Positions 52,526 to 64,000 of a DNA stretch of 64,000 nucleotides are shown here, in pieces. Position numbers and translations under genes: made by a program. The notes beneath the pieces were generated by a model. That model made no database searches. It was not told the origin of the DNA and was given only the letters and a program-made list of their open reading frames with translations. Origin of the DNA: Termitomyces sp. T153 (taxonomy: Eukaryota > Basidiomycota > Agaricomycetes > Agaricales > Lyophyllaceae); assembly GCA_018296165.2 (NCBI GenBank), contig JACKQL020000036.1:62001-126000 (forward strand), read 5' to 3'. The stretch's first letter is position 1. Each line of letters opens with the position of its first letter.

Positions 52526-52704
52526 GGCGGAGTATGTTGGAGTGGTGAGTCTTGAGGGATGTGTGGGCACTGCAATTTTTTGTGGATTATACAGCTGATC
52601 GACAAGGTTTGTTCGGCTGTTCCCGAACTTCACGCTCCGCGGCACTGGCAAAAAATTTTGATTTCAATGTCAGATGTTTGTAGTAGGTCTTAGCATCGGC
52701 GACG
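52526..52704. promoter_or_regulatory. 179-bp bidirectional promoter, RPL22 / CBF5
   Basis: The divergent start codons of a ribosomal protein gene and the rRNA pseudouridine synthase gene are 179 bp apart. Shared control would fit co-regulation of ribosome production. No specific factor site is claimed. Confidence 0.5.
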
Positions 52705-54485
<1,781 letters not shown>

Positions 54486-54796
54486 TTTTGACACGATATG
54501 TAATCCTTTCCTTATGACTTATACATATGTACATAGCTTTTACGTAGTCAATTCTTGATTGATTTAAAACATTTCCATCATTTGATTCTTGCCTGCCTAC
54601 TTTTCAGTTCGAAAGATTATATAAATGAATGTGCACAAATGTTCGTCAACACTATGCCCCTCCCTGAAATGATGTACGTAAAAGGAGAATGTAAGTCTGA
54701 TCCAAAACCCCATTCAAAGGAGACACTGACTGCCACAGAGAATCCAGTTGCACCCAACCGGACAAACGCAGCACCCATTTGGCGAGGAGGCTGCTA
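54486..54796. other. Intergenic segment downstream of CBF5
   Basis: About 310 bp, AT-richer, with no recognised gene. An 80-codon plus-strand frame at 54555-54797 has no family resemblance. It may hold the 3' end of the cupredoxin-like gene on the other strand. Confidence 0.35.
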
Positions 54797-55948
54797 AAGG
54801 CGCGACGTTTTGGGAGGGAGCGGTGCCTTTAGGGGCCTTGGCAAGATTTTGCAAAGCAGTGAAGTTGCGGTCGGAGTTTCGAACAAAGTTGATGGCGCTG
54901 TTCGAAATGAGATCATGAGGTTCACTGATGAAAACGAATCCAGACTCACCAAAGCCATGCTAACGCTACTGTGGCTAATCGTTATTTGTTGGCTCAGATA
55001 GGGATTGTATTGCTGATGATGATATTCCATGTAGGATAGACAAAAGTGACATTGTCGGTAACAAACATACTATGAATGGTTCAACGTTCAACGTTCAACC
55101 GTCAGTTGTGAGTCTTGTAACTATGATTACAAAACCCCCGGTGGCAAGCATGCGACAAGGGTCAGCGAAAGAGGATTGAGTTACAGTATGGTTCTTTTGT
55201 TGGCTAGAACATACAAATGGTTAGAAAGGAGTAAGAGACCGTCGAGAAATATTGCTGACAACTGGAACGTGCCGCGAGGTTGGGCTGCGATGAAAGGTGA
55301 ATTGTAGAGGAGCTGGCCAGGATCGCTAACAAGAACCGTGTGTATAGTGCCCTGTGAAGTGGTTGGAATTGCATTAGGAGACCCAGAGTGAGAGTTATAC
55401 GTTGGCGTCGTGGTAGGGGAAGCAGGGATAGTGTAGTCACTGTATATGGACACAGTAGCTGATGAGGCGGCAGGAGCGGAGGGCTAGTGCCAACGGCAAG
55501 AGCGGCTTTTTTGAAATCAGTGAAGGAATGGGTGCCCATCTTGTACGCAATAAACAGTGACTCCTGCAAACAGTGACTCGTTAGGGTTTGGTTTGCCTGA
55601 CGACCAGTAGACCCGGACAAACTCACGGTCAGAAAGAGAAGAAAGAGTTACGTACATCGCTGATGGTGATCGTGTATCTTGGAAAAATGTCAGTCTGTTT
55701 AGCCGCGGGCATGCTATATATGATTGTAAGAACAATATCCTACTTTTGGATTAAAAACAAAGAGCGCATAAGCCGGAATCAAATCCATCAATCCACAGGG
55801 GTGCATGGAAATGGAAGACAACCTGGTCACCAGGGGCTGCACCCTGAAAAATGTTAAACAAAGGATCTCCTTGATCATTGAATGTGTAGCAACGCACAAT
55901 GGCCTCGAGAGTACATATAGGTAAACCTATCAGCACCAACTTGGACAT
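54797..55948 (-). CDS. Secreted cupredoxin-like, Ser/Thr-rich protein; integrity doubtful
   Basis: Two cupredoxin-like domains are hinted at in tandem on the minus strand. Domain 1 begins near MSKLVLIG (55948) and has VRCYTFNDQGDPLFNIFQGA and APGDQVVFHFH, then WIDGFDSGL, RYTITISD and FVRVYWSSGKPNPNESL. A Ser/Thr/Pro linker follows (YTIPASPTTTPTYNSHSGSP). Domain 2 has TIHTVLVSDPGQLLYNSPF and, across an intron, GTFQFQQKNHTVTQSSFADP then CRMLATGGF, and further on YPTWNIIISNTIPI. This resembles fungal extracellular serine-rich cupredoxins. The NHTVTQS segment expected in domain 1 is missing, no clear HC...GM copper motif is found, and a stop follows IPI where the family has more residues. It may be a pseudogene or have exons I failed to place. 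Bounds are approximate. Confidence 0.42.
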
Positions 55949-56891
55949 TATAAACTTATAGCAGAAACAAAGGACAATAAGACAAGGCCCATGAAAAGAG
56001 GTGCAAAGATTATCGCGAACGAGTGATGTGTGGAGAAGGTAAGGAATGAATGACATCAACCCGGGGAGGTGTAGAGGAGAAAGCACAACAAAGAACAAGG
56101 GAGAAGGTGGGGTTCCTTGGATGTCCACCCTTTTGTAGGACGAGAGTGTATCACCACCAAACTGCCAGTGAGCCCTTTGTTGTCTATGTCCCAGAAGTGT
56201 TGAGCGCGTGAAACCACAACGAGTTTGTGCCTTCCTGATCGGGACCAACCCAGAGGCTGACATACAAATTGAAATATTGATTGTCAATGAGCGCCCATAT
56301 GTGTCACACTTTATCCATGTGACATTTTTTCACTTGTCTCGAAACTGGTCAGGTATTTTTGACTACTTGGGGTTATTTGGCTCTTACGGAAGATGTGTGT
56401 ATTTGGTATACTATCCTCCTTCATGATTGGTACTTATGTTAGAGAACAAACATTGAATCCATATGACATTTGACCAGCCTCTCATGAGGAAAAAAGATGC
56501 CTTGGGCTGGAGTGGTGAAGCATTGATCACACACTACATAAGATATGATGATCAAAAATCAAGCTTTCAAGCTTCAAAGTTTGTGTATGCAGATGCAGTT
56601 AATGTCATGTGCAACTACATAAGTGTACTTCAGACACAGTGGTGCCAAGCTTTACCCACTGATATGCTATCCCACTTGCTCTTTTCAGTTAGTTTAATTG
56701 GTCTACCATGGCATATCCTTACCAATGAAACCATAGTATCTACTAGTAGTGTAAGGCTGCATGCTGTAACTGTTTTCATAGTTTATATAGCAACCATGAC
56801 CATGCTATTAAGGTATCTTGCTGAACCTCACATAGCATGGGTATGAATGGCTGGATGCCATACTAGACCTCAGCTATCAGAGGAACATAAC
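55949..56891. other. Boundary segment: last CpG-bearing DNA and start of CpG-free DNA
   Basis: No supported gene. Up to 56387 CpG dinucleotides are frequent; beyond that point they vanish to the right edge. The open plus-strand frame 56463-56846 (127 codons) shows no domain and lies in the CpG-free part. This is probably old repeat-derived DNA left of the retrotransposon. Confidence 0.5.
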
Positions 56892-57150
56892 TATTTGTAG
56901 ACATGGGAACTCAGTCTGTGTAGGATAGACTTATTGATTGGTATGTACCTATTGTAGACATGGGAACTGATGTACATGAGTATGTACTTTTGGAATATAT
57001 AATGAGTTGGCTCACTTCAGTCTGTGTAGGATAGACTGAGGTGTGCTCAAGTTCCAATCTGTGCCTATACATGCCACTCCATTTCCTAATCTGTCTATGT
57101 CATAGCACATGTTGGTATCCCCTTGCATTCTGCATGACTCATCTCCAACA
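56892..57150 (-). repeat. 3' LTR of the copia element
   Basis: On the minus strand it begins TGTTGGAGATGAGTCATGCA at 57150 and runs about 260 bp. Its first 65 bp align without gaps to 62527-62591. Inside it, TGTAGACATGGGAACT and AGTCTGTGTAGGATAGACT each occur twice, suggesting an internal duplication. The outer end is uncertain by a few bases. Confidence 0.65.
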
Positions 57151-57170
57151 CTCCTGAGTTGCATGACACA

Positions 57171-58720
57171 TCAGTCCTTGTATAGCCAAAGCTCTTTATA
57201 AAACTTGACATGGAGTGGTTGCACCAAGGGTTCTGTGAACAGGTCAGCTAGGTTCTCCTTGTTCAGCATGTGCTTGATGTCCAACTTTCCTTGCTCAACC
57301 AGTTGCCATATGTGATGGTGACAAATGCAAATGTCAATATGCTTCAAATGGTTATGGTTTCTTTTGTTCTGAGCAATTGCAATCAATCCATTGTTGTCCC
57401 CATGTAACCCTGCTGAGAATGTACCTCAAACCCTATCCCTTTCAACTCTGAAAACATCCACTGGATGTGTTCACTTGTCTTCCTCAGTGCTATGTGCTCT
57501 GCCTCCATCATGAATTATGATACTGTTGCCTGGTATTTCATGCTCCAACAAGTAGGACTGCCTGCCTGTAGGAATACTCCCCCTGAGACCAAGCACTGGG
57601 TGTCAATGTCTGAGGCAAAGTCAAAGTCATAGTAACCATGTAGGGTGTAGTCCTCATATCCTTTGCTGCCATACCATAATTTATAATGTATGGTAGCCTT
57701 GAGGTACTGCATGACATGTTTGAGTGCCTGCCAGTGGGCCTTCCTTGAGGCTGAGTTTTGCATGTAACAGCTGAGTGATGCAACTGCAAATGAAATGTCA
57801 GGCCATGTTCCAATCTGCATATACATAATCAAGCCCAGTGCCTCATTGAAAGGCTTGTTGGCCATGAACTCCTGGTTCTTGGATGTTAATGTGCATTGTA
57901 ACTTGCTAAAAACAATGTCTGGAGGTAGAGGAGGGTATTTTGGTTTGCAGTTGGTCATTCCATAGTGCTCAAGGACATGGCAGATATATTCTTCCTGGTT
58001 GAATGTGAGGGTCTTTGTGTCTTGCTTGTGGCTAACTTGTATTCCCAGCACAAAGTGAATGTCCCCCATGTCTTTAATTTTGAAGGACTTCCTGAGTTCC
58101 TTATGTGCACCAGCTGATTCTTTCTTTGATGAGGACATGCCAGTCATGTCATCTATGTAGGTACTGGTAACAGTCCACTCTCTGCCCTTCTTTCTTGATG
58201 TAACTGACTGGTCTGCCTCCAATCACTTGTATCCCAGCCTCATCATATCCTTGTTCAAAGTCCTCAACTAATTGTTTCCAGCATCCATTGTCCCATACAA
58301 TGCCTTGTCTAATGCTGCCACCAAACTCTTTTTGTCATCCTCTATATGCTCTAAGTCCTCTGCCACCACACACCCATATACATCCACACTCCCCCTAACC
58401 TGCTGTCCCCTGCTATATCAATCTCAAACACTTTGCTCAGCTTTCTCATGTATTCCTCCAGTTGTTCCATGAGGATTGGCATTTGTGTTGGTGTGTTAAG
58501 GTATGCACTCATGTAGTCAATCTGCCATATCTCATAGTCAAGGACTATTCCAATTGTCAGGTTCATGCACAGTGATTTGTGTTGTACCACTGGCATGTAC
58601 ATTATGAAAAAATCTACTCCTGGTATCTGGGTGTACTCCTTCACCACCAGCCAAGCTTTTCATACAATGACTTTTCCATCCCTGTCATGCTTCAGGGTGA
58701 AGGTCCATTAATTTTCACTG
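57171..58720 (-). pseudogene. Copia reverse transcriptase (C-terminal part) and RNase H
   Basis: Minus-strand pieces include VKEYTQIPGVDFF, IWQIDYMSAYLNTPTQMPIL, the RT active site in TYIDDMTG (the family's YVDD), DMGDIHFVLGIQVSH, MYMQIGTWPDISFAVASLSC and the RNase H tail HLKHIDICICHHHIWQLVEQ with LADLFTEPLVQPLH. They lie in several frames with stops between them, so no full-length product can be made. RNase H/RT of this kind belongs to Ty1/copia elements. Confidence 0.85.
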
Positions 58721-59690
58721 TTGATGATGTCTGTTGCCACCTAGCTGCCATGCAGAGGATACAACAACTAGCAGTTTTGCAAGTAGAGTACAAATAGACT
58801 ATAAGAAATGAGGGTGCAAGTTAAGCAAGGTCCCAGAAAGCCTGCTAGATATGAGTGGTGCTAGGTCACTGGTGCAAGATTGGTAGGGATTATAGTGAAC
58901 AGGGAAAGAGGAACTCTATGGGTAAACTCAACTAGAGTAGAACTCAGGTTGCTAGACCAGAGTCACTAACAAAGCTGTATGAAAGGGAGTGCTAGGGATA
59001 GCAAAGGGGCATTAGCAAAAGAGGACTATAACAAAACAAACTAGCCATAGGTGCTAGTGCTAAATAAGGACTTGATAAAAATAGTACTCTAAGGTGGTAC
59101 TAGCTAAGCAAAATAATGAGGTCCCTAACTCAATAGAGATAGTGCTAGAGTGAAAGAAGAAGCTTTAAAGTATAAGACTTAGATCTGAAGTCTGGGGCTA
59201 ATAATAAGGTATGATTCTTCAATGGTTTTATAGAAAACATGACAGTATTTATAGTAAGTAAGAGTAATGAAACCAAAAGGAGCTGATAATGAGGACCTAT
59301 TCACTAGTGACATAGGCAAGTCAGGAGAAATGGCTTGTAGAAGTCAATAACTCAAACTGTAGCTAAATTTGACACCTGGAATGACAGTTAGCATCCCAAT
59401 TGCTAAGGTGTTGCATAGTAAGGAAATACAACTAGATCAAGAAATAAGGAGACCATGTCAATGAAACCAAGAAAGGGAATCTTATCAATGACCTCACTAG
59501 GAGGTTGCTAGAGCTTGCTAGGCTTTATAAAGGGAAAGTCATCTAATGGGCTGAGAGTCTACACCACATGTGACAAAGTCACATGACTATTGCATTGCAA
59601 AGAAGCCAGAAATTCTGGAAGTTGCTAAAACATAGGAAAAGACAGAAATAGGCACTCAGCAAGAATAGGGTCTTATCACATTCTAGCTCC
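58707..59690. mobile_element. Nested insertion of about 0.98 kb in the copia RT, possibly a solo LTR
   Basis: Copia coding resemblance stops at IPRPIGARM (about 59690, minus strand) and resumes at WTFTLKHDRDG (about 58705). The DNA between has no open frame and no copia resemblance. On the minus strand it begins near TGTGATAAGACCC and contains a TATAAA-like box (about 59530), as LTR promoters do. Both features suit a solo LTR of another element. Exact ends and a target-site duplication could not be fixed. Confidence 0.5.
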
Positions 59691-59694
59691 AATA

Positions 59695-60264
59695 GGCCTT
59701 GGGATCAATCTCCACACCTTCCAGTTGTACATCTGCTCCATCTCCTTGTCCATAGCCTCCTTCCATAGATCTTGTCATGTCATAGCTTTGCTGTATGTTC
59801 TGGGAATCCAGGAATCCTCATTGATCCTGCTGCATGCAACTGCTGCAATGGGAACATTGTCCTCTTTGTCAAGCACTCCTGGCATGCATGCTGATGGCAG
59901 GTTTTCTGGTGTGGATTGTTGGCAGGTTTTCTGGTGTGGACTGTGCTGGTGGTAGGGAGGAGGGGATAGGTGGTGCTGTGCTGCCACAAATCTTGGCTGA
60001 TTGTCTGGAAGAGGGTGCCTTATTTTGTACCTGGACATTAATTTCCCTCCCAATTGCAGGTGTTCCTGATCCCTCAGGGGCAACCTTGCATATGGTTGCC
60101 TGTGACATCTTGTCTGGGGCTGGCTCCTCTGTTGCTGCTGCTGTGTTGTGAGTGGGGGTTTCTAGGTCATCCTTGGTGGTGTCAAGAATCTCAAATAGGT
60201 CAAAAGATTCTTCCCCATGATTGTCAGGTAAGGTTTGATGTCCAAGGCCTTCCTTCAATATCAT
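59695..60264 (-). pseudogene. Copia linker and N-terminal RT remnant
   Basis: Minus-strand sequence reads DNVPIAAVACSRINEDSWIP then RTYSKAMT, and after a frame change pieces resembling the family's EAMDKEMEQMY...W entry into RT. The part at 59869-60264 is the variable Pro/Ser/Thr linker between integrase and RT. A near-perfect tandem duplication of about 24 bp (GGCAGGTTTTCTGGTGTGGA) lies at about 59895-59943. Confidence 0.65.
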
Positions 60265-60273
60265 ATTATGTGA

Positions 60274-61130
60274 TCAGAATATCCTCCCAGTCAATCTGTC
60301 CAGCAGCTCATAGTTACCTTGACCAAAATATCCCACCAGCACTGCCTTCACCAACCTTGCATTGAGTTTGTTTGGATTGTTCTCCTTTGGTATCTTAGTG
60401 TAGGCCACTGAACCAAATGGCCTCAGATAGGATATGTCAGGGTTCTTCCCAGTTTGTAATTCATACAGGGTCTTTCCTAGATGCTTGGTGGTTGGTATAA
60501 TATTGAAGACATGTATTGTGATTGACATAGCTTTGCTCCAGTAGTGAGTAGGGAGCCTTGAGTTGCTAAGCATGCTTTTGGCAAGGTTTATCACAGTGTG
60601 GTTCTTTCTCTCTGCAACACCATGTGCTGATGACAATTGTGGTGCAGTAGTTTCATGGACAATGTCCCTTCTATTTCAGTGTTTGTTCTACAATTTGTTC
60701 ATGAACTCTATGCCCTTATCAGTCCTGGTAAACCTGGTGCAGTGGCTCATCTGGTTTTTGACTCAAGTATCAAAGAATTGCAGGCATATGACAGTGGACT
60801 CCTTTGTTAGTGGGTCAGGTACCATCTATTAATCTCAGCCCCCACATAATCAGATGCAATCATCATCCACAACTTCCCTCCAGTTGTCTGGACCCTAGCA
60901 GGGCCCCATAAGTTGAATGTCATGTGCTCATATGGTTTTTGCTTGACTTTGACCTTAGAGTCAAACAGATGGCAAGTGTTTTTGCCCATGATACAGTCTC
61001 TACATTTCTCAAGAGTTGACATCTTTGTGACAGCTAACCCATCCACCATTCCACTTTTGATGATGTCATGGAGTGTGGCCCCACTAATGTGCCTGAGGCA
61101 TCAGTGCCATGTCTTAAAAATCCATTAGGC
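60274..61130 (-). pseudogene. Copia integrase remnant
   Basis: Two minus-strand blocks: a GAG-pre-integrase and integrase start with KCRDCIMGKNTCHLFDSKVK and HMTFNLWGPARVQTTGGKLW, and the integrase end with SSAHGVAERKNHTVINLAKS, LPTHYWSKAM and RPFGSVAYTKIPKENNPNKL. The glutamate of the catalytic triad (GVAERKN) is present, but the first aspartate block reads MTFNLWGP instead of the usual D-L-W-G-P. In-frame stops separate the blocks. Confidence 0.85.
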
Positions 61131-61164
61131 AGTGTAAGGAGCATGTTGTCATTACTGCTGGTGC

Positions 61165-61545
61165 CTAGTCATCAAGAAAAATAATCTCATACATGGTCTC
61201 TAATGCAGGGGTAGCATGCATGAAAGGTATGCCAGACCCATTGTAAAAAGTAGTGCTCAATCTTGTAAAGTGCATCTTGTACCCCTTTTTTCCAAGAGAC
61301 CCAATCAATATGAGGTTATGGCTGAGGTTTGAGGCATGGACTGTGCCTTCAAAAGTGAGTTCAACTTCCTTTCCATCATACATGACACATTTTCTGACCC
61401 TATGCACACCTGCTATGTAAAACAACCCCTCCTTGTTAGCTGTACAATCCATGGCTTTGATGGGACCTGGTTTGCAGTATGTTTTGAAGTCCCTCCTATT
61501 GACTAAGAAGTGGTGGCCAGCTGTGGAGTCAGCATACATAGTCAC
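61165..61545 (-). pseudogene. Copia aspartic protease remnant
   Basis: A 126-codon minus-strand frame starts MTMYADSTAGHHFLVNRRDF, where ADSTAG stands at the DSGAT-type active site of retroviral-like proteases, and continues with VELTFEGTVHASNLSHNLIL and IGSLGKKGYKMHF, the usual block following it in copia polyproteins. The active-site triplet is DST, still a permitted variant. Flanking stops cut it off from gag and integrase. Confidence 0.75.
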
Positions 61546-61559
61546 TTTGCTCTCAGGGC

Positions 61560-62493
61560 CAGTGTCACTTCATTGCAAATGCTAGGCATTGAAGGTTGAT
61601 GTTGTTATTTGCCAACATGATTGCAGAGTTCATAGCAGAGGGCAGCATCAAAGAGTTGGAGGTATTTGCATTCCCCTTTCACCCCTTCTTGTACCACCAG
61701 TCAGAGTACTGCCAATCCATCTCCTCACCCTTCCAGTAACACTTGTTTTTAGTGTGCCCATTACACCCACAGCTTCTGCATTTGTCCTGGTAGTTTGCAT
61801 GTGTGGACAAGGCCTGCACTGATTTTGCTGCAGTAACAATGGATAGCCCATAGGTGAAGATTGTGTATGTGGTGAGATAGATAATAACATCTGTGGAGGT
61901 CCTAGCTTCCATTAATGTGGCAGTGATAGGAGCCCAGTTTGCTGGCATGGATTTTATGAATAGCATGTGGAACTTGGCATCATCAATGTTCACACCTTGG
62001 TTGTTTGCTTTTAACTATGCTGTATGCATCATAGTGAAGTGTGCTTCATTGTTGCCTGTGTCAGTGTACTGTATTGCTGCCAGTTATTTCTCAGCATTGA
62101 TCTGGTGTAGGTCTGACCTGGCATTGTAGATAGTGGCCAATAAATTCCAGGCATCTGCTACAGAGCTACATGCTGATGGGGTTCATGATGTTCAGGGTTA
62201 CTATGCTGCAGGCATATGCATCCCACTGCATTCATTCGGTCACTGATGGGTTTGGGTCTCTCCACCAAGTAGTGGTTGTGGTTTTGTAGGTTGCTTAGCT
62301 GTCACTATTTCCTTGACAGTTTCTGCTTTTATGCTTTTTTTGGGGGGTGGGGGATTTTGATTTTGCCATTCAGATATCCATATACACTGCATCTGCAGGC
62401 AGCTTTGACAATAGTTATTTTGAATGACAGCCAGTTTAAGCCATCAAATTTTTCTTCTACTTGCAGCAGAAATAAATTTGAGTTGCCAGACAT
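61560..62493 (-). pseudogene. Copia gag remnant with zinc knuckle
   Basis: The minus strand from an ATG at 62493 reads MSGNSNLFLLQVEEKFDGLN with WLSFKITIVKAA, typical of a copia gag start, then breaks. A later frame (61679-61993) has MNIDDAKFHMLFIKSMPANW and a CCHC zinc knuckle CRSCGCNGHTKNKC (CX2CX4HX4C). Stops and shifts interrupt the gene. The ATG lies only 33 bp from the LTR fragment. Confidence 0.7.
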
Positions 62494-62526
62494 GTTTTCC
62501 TTTGGATCTGGGAGGTTGGGGGTTGG

Positions 62527-62591
62527 CTAATCTGTCTACGTTATAGCACATATTAGTATCCCCTTGTGTCCTGTGTGACTTGTCTCCAACA
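62527..62591 (-). repeat. Truncated 5' LTR fragment of the copia element
   Basis: These 65 bp match the first 65 bp of the LTR at 57086-57150 with 11 differences, all transitions, and no gap. The rest of the 5' LTR and the primer-binding region are missing, since the gag start follows after about 33 bp. Confidence 0.7.
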
Positions 62592-62596
62592 ATAAC

Positions 62597-64000
62597 TAAC
62601 CTCTACCCTTGACTTACCTCAGTGCAAGATGTGACATGAACCTGCCCTTATAACTGCCACATACATCTCTGAGAGGAAAAATATATCATACAATAATTTG
62701 GACTGGACCTATACTATATAATCTATTTACAATAAGGCATAGAGTATTTACTCTACCCCCACCTCTTAGCCCTGTGTGGCTTGCCAGTGTATAAACAGAG
62801 ATTACCATCATGCAATCATATTGACTGGTTAGTGCTCAGCCATCAGACATGGGAAACATTTATAGCTATAAGCTCACCATGCTAGGCCATTGGAGGATGA
62901 GAATTTTTCCCCAGTTAATGGTTGCTGTCACTGTCTTTTTACTGTGAATATTTGGCTGTGTGGATGGCACTCCTACTGCCATGTGTCAGGAGATGAAATT
63001 TTCAGTCAATTTGTTTTGTAGCTCTGTCTCCTGGACACATAGCCTTCAAACCTCTAGGCAATCTAAGTAGTGATTTTTTCAGAGAAATTTATACCATGTG
63101 AGAGATGTTGACCCATGACTGAGTCAGAGGTATCCAAGGTGGAGTCACATGCACAATATGGCAGATCAGGCTAGGTAGGTAGGTCAAAGCCTTGACTCCT
63201 TAATTTTCTTGGAGGGTAATAGTATCCATCCAAAAAAGAAAATTGTTTAACAAGAATTGGATATACAAAGTTGAATTTGGGAGTTATTCTTTCCTCCAGC
63301 TGGCCACCAAAAGTTCAAGAATGGCAGTAAGTAATATTTCCAACTCTCATTTATACTTACATCAATGTGCTAATTCTTGCTAAACCTAATCAGTCAGAAA
63401 TTAATGAATTGAACTTGGTTGTCATGTCTATACTGAGTAAGATCTCAACATTAGTTCTGAAATATGTCACCTGTTTGAAAAGTATTATATATATTGTATT
63501 GGCTTAGAAAAGAGAGTGAATGAGTGGGTGTGTAAAGCCTGCAATGTTAACAAATGTGGTGGTGGGAATGAGAGCTTGGTTTGAAACTAGCTGGTGATCC
63601 AATTACTCTATTTGGAAGATTAGTCAGCAGATAAGTAGGTTGAGCTAAGACGACCTTAAAAAATTGACCCAATATGTATTATTTTGATTTCATTATCTCC
63701 TTGGAGGTACTAAAAATCTAGAAAGTGAAATTGTTGTCACACCCAGATCACAGGTCAAGTTCTGGCTTTGCTTGGAAGGAATCCTCAAGCAATGCTCATC
63801 ATCAATGTAGTTGCTGCTAGCATGGTGGTCTATCTTACAAAAAGTTGAAAAAGTGTATTACTGAGGAAGATTACTGTGATATGAATTAGAACATTAGTAT
63901 AAGGGAGAGTTACATATGAGATCTTGTAATCTCAAGCTGCATTTTTAACTGGCATGAAAACTCCATTTTTGAGTCTGTACAAGTCTTCTGTATGAGGTTT
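62597..64000. other. Gene-free, CpG-free AT-rich DNA at the right edge
   Basis: No gene, RNA gene or recognised repeat family was found in these 1.4 kb. Only one CpG (63651) was seen. Composition and CpG loss match the neighbouring retrotransposon, so it is probably older transposon-derived sequence. Confidence 0.5.

Larger units (their letters stand above)
56892..62591 (-). mobile_element. Decayed Ty1/copia LTR retrotransposon
   Basis: Gag, protease, integrase, reverse transcriptase and RNase H pieces occur in copia order (integrase before RT) on the minus strand, between an LTR at 56892-57150 and a short LTR fragment at 62527-62591. Frames are broken by many stops and shifts, a roughly 1-kb insertion splits the RT region, and the catalytic aspartate block of integrase reads MTFNLWGP with Asn where Asp is expected. 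The pentamer ATAAC lies directly outside both ends (56887-56891 and 62592-62596) as a possible target-site duplication, although the left LTR end is then not the usual TG/CA. The element is certainly inactive and is almost free of CpG. Confidence 0.88.

Noticed and set aside
54797..55030. Stop codons in the cupredoxin-like gene read as repeat-induced C-to-T mutations
   Set aside because: The possible changes are not in CpG context and the gene retains CpGs, so the mutation signature of the right-hand domain does not apply.
56463..56846. 127-codon plus-strand open frame
   Set aside because: No domain, no neighbouring exons, and it lies in CpG-free repeat-like DNA. Loss of CpG also removes some stop-creating contexts, so long frames by chance are expected.

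Overview
The window reads as a gene-dense stretch of a filamentous basidiomycete genome, most likely a mushroom-forming agaricomycete. Almost every gene is cut by many introns of about 50 bp with GT...AG ends, intergenic gaps are short, and the gene set (HapX, Srf1-like, NudE, INO80, DUF6697 and GT8 proteins, a copia element) is fungal. About 27 protein genes can be rebuilt by joining exons, and most are single-copy housekeeping genes. No rRNA, tRNA or CRISPR array was seen.

Layout from left to right. 0-5.7 kb: a GIT1-like phosphate/glycerophosphodiester transporter running off the left edge, a long gene-free gap, then the iron regulator hapX. 5.8-10.7 kb: a mitochondrial-type PPR protein, then an adenylate-forming enzyme that is a pseudogene. 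11-16.4 kb: XRCC2, a coiled-coil protein, an ankyrin protein and SLX9. 16.6-25 kb: an SLC35F5-like transporter, an SRF1-like membrane protein, a FAM192A/NIP30 protein, ESS2, nudE and CSL4. 25.7-39.5 kb: the pyruvate dehydrogenase E2 gene LAT1, a DUF6697 protein, KAE1, a GT8 glycosyltransferase, RPS28, lipoyl synthase LIP5, CMC1, PEX11 and fumarase FUM1. 40-54.5 kb: INO80, a DHX29-type helicase, RPL22 and CBF5. 54.8-56 kb: a cupredoxin-like gene of doubtful integrity. 56.4-64 kb: a decayed Ty1/copia retrotransposon with a nested insertion, in AT-rich DNA almost without CpG.

Two functional themes recur. One is mitochondrial and organelle metabolism: LAT1 is the lipoylated substrate of the pathway that LIP5 completes, CMC1 serves cytochrome oxidase assembly, FUM1 is a TCA enzyme, PEX11 is peroxisomal, and a PPR protein lies nearby. 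The other is ribosome and RNA metabolism: SLX9, CSL4, RPS28, DHX29, RPL22, CBF5, KAE1 and ESS2. Several genes form head-to-head pairs with 69 to 242 bp between start codons. Three ribosome-related genes share a first coding exon consisting of the ATG alone.

The strongest structural signal is the loss of CpG from about 56.39 kb to the right edge. I counted three CpGs by eye in 7.6 kb, and the two copia LTR copies differ only by transitions, many at ancestral CpG positions. This points to long-term cytosine methylation and deamination of a transposon domain with a sharp left boundary. I found no clearly undescribed multi-gene system.
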